Made by a program: the position numbers and the translations under genes | Notes under the pieces: generated by a model | Database searches by the model: none | What the model saw: the letters and a program-made list of their open reading frames with translations, nothing else | What the model was told of the DNA's origin: nothing | Part shown: in pieces, positions 61,826 through 64,000 of the stretch | Position numbering within the stretch: position 1 is the first letter of the stretch | How the letters are laid out: each line of letters starts with the position of its first letter | NCBI RefSeq assembly: GCF_006716675.1 | Contig: NZ_VFPM01000005.1 | Coordinates: 124,001-188,000, forward strand | DNA: 64,000 nucleotides | From: Humibacillus xanthopallidus | GTDB taxonomy: Bacteria; Actinomycetota; Actinomycetes; Actinomycetales; Dermatophilaceae | Direction of reading: 5' to 3'

Positions 61826-62632
61826 TCAGCCCCTGCGGGCTGACGAGAGCCGGACGAGGCACGCGCCCTCGCGGGCGAAGGGCACGAGGTGCACCTCCGT
61901 GTCGGCAGCGCCGGACCGGTCCAGGGTGGCGCGCAGCATCTCCTCGTGCATCGTGCAGACGACCCCGGGGTGGGCGCGGGCCGATGCGAGCACCGGACAC
62001 GTGCGCAGCGCGATGTCACCGTCCGGCTCCACCTGCGGCGAGAAGCCGGCGGTGGTCAGCAGACCGACGACAGTGTCGACAGGAGGCGCCGGGCGCGAGC
62101 CCGCTGACGGCTCGCTGAGCTGGCTGGCCCAACGGCGCCCGATGGCCCGGGCGTGCACCTCGGGATCGCTGGTGTGGGCGAGGTGCTCGGCCATGGCCGT
62201 GACGAGCTCGTCGGTCGAGACGGGCCGTGACACACGCAGGGCCTCGACGACGAGCCGCCCGCGCTCGGTCAGCTGGTGGCCGAGCGCGGGCCGACCCCGC
62301 GTACCGGCCCCGGTGGGCGTCCGCGCGACGAGGCCGTCGTCGACGAGCCGGGCCAGGTGGGCGCGCGTCGTGTTGGGGTGGCCGCCGAGGACCTCGACGA
62401 GGGCGCCGATCGTCGCGGGCCGCTCCGGGCCGTGGCCGGCCAGGGCCTCGAGCACCCGCTCGCGCGCCGGTGGCACCTCGGGCAGGGCCTCGGGACCGCG
62501 CTGTCGCTCGCGCTCAGTGGCCTGCTCCGCGGCGTGCTCCGGGGCCTGCTCCGGTGCCTGCTCCAAGGCCTGCTCCGCGGGGTGCTCCGGGGGTCGGGTT
62601 GGCGCGGCGCCACCGCGTGGGCTATTTTTCAC
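61826..62632 (-). CDS. Winged-helix regulator with three C-terminal cysteines (SufR-like Fe-S sensor candidate)
   Basis: A 268-residue regulator. After a Glu/Gln/Ala/Pro repeat region (12-bp repeats on the DNA, 62519-62590), the DNA-binding domain reads PATIGALVEVLGGHPNTTRAHLARLVDDGLVAR. The C-terminal part has RTCPVLASARAHPGVVCTMHEEML and a later GACLVRL, i.e. three Cys spaced as in SufR-type iron-sulphur regulators. Start GTG at 62632 with TACACT just upstream and no Shine-Dalgarno, so a leaderless message is possible. Divergent from a DUF2249 gene. Confidence 0.72.
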   Translation of the reverse strand: MKNSPRGGAAPTRPPEHPAEQALEQAPEQAPEHAAEQATERERQRGPEALPEVPPARERVLEALAGHGPERPATIGALVEVLGGHPNTTRAHLARLVDDGLVARTPTGAGTRGRPALGHQLTERGRLVVEALRVSRPVSTDELVTAMAEHLAHTSDPEVHARAIGRRWASQLSEPSAGSRPAPPVDTVVGLLTTAGFSPQVEPDGDIALRTCPVLASARAHPGVVCTMHEEMLRATLDRSGAADTEVHLVPFAREGACLVRLSSARRG

Positions 62633-62681
62633 AAGGGCAGTGTAATAAATACTCGGCCCCACCGCACCCCAAGGAGCCAGC

Positions 62682-62981
62682 GTGAGCATCCACGAGTCCC
62701 TTCCCGTCTCCGACATCAGCTCGACCGGCTGCGCCTGCGGGTGCGCCGACGAGGGTGAGCCGGAGCTCGACGTGCGTGCCATCCCGCACGCGCTCCGCCA
62801 CGCCACCGTCTTCGGCGCGCTGGGAGCCGTGCCGGCCGGGGGGTCGCTGCGCCTCGTCGCGCCCCACGACCCGAAGCCGCTGCTCGCCCAGATCGAGGAT
62901 CGTGAGGGCGGCGCCATCGGGGTCGACTACCTTGTGCGCGGCCCCGAGGCCTGGACCCTCCGCCTCACCCGTCAGGCCTGA
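62682..62981 (+). CDS. DUF2249 domain protein
   Basis: A 99-residue protein. A Cys-rich start (SSTGCACGCADEGEPELDVRAIPHALRHATVFGAL) leads into a DUF2249 domain (LRLVAPHDPKPLLAQIEDREGGAIGVDYL). DUF2249 proteins are often linked with nitrite/NO metabolism genes. GTG follows AAGGAG. An AT-rich palindrome-like AGTGTAATAAATACT (62639-62653) lies in the promoter region shared with the regulator. Confidence 0.8.
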   Translation: MSIHESLPVSDISSTGCACGCADEGEPELDVRAIPHALRHATVFGALGAVPAGGSLRLVAPHDPKPLLAQIEDREGGAIGVDYLVRGPEAWTLRLTRQA

Positions 62982-63029
62982 CCACCAGCCACCGACGCCC
63001 CCTGACAGACGCCCCCGACAGCCGCTGCG

Positions 63030-64000
63030 ATGAGCACTCGCCAGCTCGAGCGCCCCTCTGCCGCCGCCCTGCCGGGCCGCGGGGTGTGGCCGCTACGTGA
63101 CCACCCGACGACGCTGTGGTTGACTGCGGCCCTCGTCGTGGCGGCGCTCGGTCGCGGCATCCCGGCCGCCGACTGGCTCGTCGTGCACCTCGTGCTCCTC
63201 GGCGCGGTCACCCATGCGGTGATGGTGTGGAGCACCCACTTCGCGCAGGCCCTCCTCAAGACGCCGCCGACCCTCGATGGGCGACGGCAGCAAGGCCGCC
63301 GCCTCGCACTCCTGCTCGTCGGCTCGACTCTCGTCTTCGTCGGCGTGCCGGCCGGCTGGTGGCCGGTGACCGTGGCCGGTGCCACGTGCGCGGCCGCAGC
63401 CGTCACGTGGCACGGGGTCCAGCTGTGGCGCCGCCTCCGCGCAGCGCTCCCGGGGCGCTTCCGGATCACCATCCGCTACTACCTCGCCGCGGCCACGGCC
63501 ATGCCGGTGGGCGCGTTCTTCGGGGTGCTCCTCGCGCGGCAGCCGGCCGACCCGTGGCACGCCCGCCTCGTCGTGGCCCACTCGATGACGATGGCGCTCG
63601 GCTGGCTCGGCCTCACCGTGACCGGCACCCTCGTGACCTTCTGGCCGACGCTCCTGCGCGCCCGCATGGACGACCGTGCCGAAGCCCTTGCGCGACAAGC
63701 CCTTCCAGTGCTGGTCATCGGCGTCACGATCGCCGTCGGTGGTGCGCTCGCAGGCTGGCACCCGCTCACCTCGCTCGGCCTGATGACGTATGCCGCCGGC
63801 CTCCTCTGGTGGGCACGCGCGCTCATCTCCCCCGCCCGTCGCAGCGTGCCGCGACGCTTCGCCACCGTGTCCGCCGCGTGCGCACTCACGTGGTTCGTGG
63901 CCGCCGTCGTGGCCGTCGCCGTGCTCGTGCTCGTGACTCCGGACTGGACCGAGGTGGGCGCCCACTACGACCTCGTCGCGGCCGCGCTCGCCGTCGGGTT
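63030..64000 (+). CDS. Large polytopic membrane protein, 3' end outside window (possible nitrite reductase-associated membrane domain)
   Basis: The frame is open from ATG 63030 to the window edge (over 320 codons). About nine hydrophobic segments are visible: TLWLTAALVVAALGRGIPAADWLVVHLVLLGAVTHAVMVWSTHFAQALL and further stretches separated by short loops. His residues lie at membrane boundaries (VHLVLLG, THFAQ, VVAHSMTMALGW, GWHPL). Such N-terminal membrane domains precede a multicopper (nitrite reductase-like) domain in some actinobacteria; that part would be beyond the edge, so this is only a suggestion. Confidence 0.6.
   Translation, partial: MSTRQLERPSAAALPGRGVWPLRDHPTTLWLTAALVVAALGRGIPAADWLVVHLVLLGAVTHAVMVWSTHFAQALLKTPPTLDGRRQQGRRLALLLVGSTLVFVGVPAGWWPVTVAGATCAAAAVTWHGVQLWRRLRAALPGRFRITIRYYLAAATAMPVGAFFGVLLARQPADPWHARLVVAHSMTMALGWLGLTVTGTLVTFWPTLLRARMDDRAEALARQALPVLVIGVTIAVGGALAGWHPLTSLGLMTYAAGLLWWARALISPARRSVPRRFATVSAACALTWFVAAVVAVAVLVLVTPDWTEVGAHYDLVAAALAVG

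Overview
The window is a very GC-rich (about 70%) actinobacterial chromosome segment. Gene order at the left end (class A PBP, GT87-type membrane protein, rpsF, ssb, rpsR, rplI) and the later MATE transporter and dnaB match the conserved actinobacterial rpsF-ssb-rpsR-rplI-MATE-dnaB neighbourhood. Codon use, ATP-binding-subunit-free sugar ABC importers, ROK/LacI regulators and the general gene set suggest an Intrasporangiaceae/Micrococcales-type soil or plant-associated bacterium; this assignment is an inference, with no rRNA in the window to anchor it.

Layout. 1-5.6 kb: cell-wall synthase and the ribosomal/ssb operon, closed by a strong hairpin. 5.7-14.6 kb: S53 peptidase, a minus-strand beta-glucoside uptake operon (solute-binding protein, two permeases, GH1, LacI regulator) and a divergent lone IolC-type kinase. 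14.6-19.3 kb: three tandem 52-bp hairpin repeats, then MATE, AlkD-like, methyltransferase, metallophosphoesterase and DUF2277 genes. 19.4-27.1 kb: an N-acetylglucosamine-saccharide operon (ROK repressor, importer, GH3, ROK kinase, NagB). 27.3-31.2 kb: a DnaA-box cluster and dnaB, whose coding sequence carries two inteins. 31.3-42.9 kb: small housekeeping and accessory genes, including two TetR modules with visible paired operators, a peptidase E, M48 protease, ThrE-like exporter, dodecin and a truncated glycan-binding-domain remnant.

43-59.5 kb holds the most interesting unit: a DeoR regulator divergent from a tightly packed 12-gene operon. Its kinase and aldolase resemble E. coli YihV and YihT, the isomerase is of the fucose-isomerase type, and these are followed by a Tat-lipoprotein ABC importer, a GH31 glycosidase, a creatinase-fold protein that has lost metal ligands, a GabD-like aldehyde dehydrogenase, a TauE/SafE exporter, glycerol kinase and FAD glycerol-3-phosphate dehydrogenase. 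I read this as sulfoglycolysis of sulfoquinovosyl-glycerol (an Embden-Meyerhof-like variant) with a built-in glycerol arm. The proposed route is glycoside import, hydrolysis to sulfosugar plus glycerol, isomerisation, phosphorylation, aldol cleavage to DHAP and sulfolactaldehyde, oxidation to sulfolactate and export, while glycerol enters as DHAP through GlpK/GlpD. The GH31 does not show the canonical sulfoquinovosidase sulfonate-binding motif, which is the main weak point.

59.6-64 kb: a MerR/Hsp20 pair, a methyltransferase, and at the right edge a three-cysteine regulator divergent from a DUF2249 protein and the start of a large membrane protein, possibly the front of a nitrite/NO-related locus.

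Across the whole window the 8-mer GTATGCCG/CGGCATAC recurs about 40 times, in both orientations and in coding and non-coding DNA, far above expectation.
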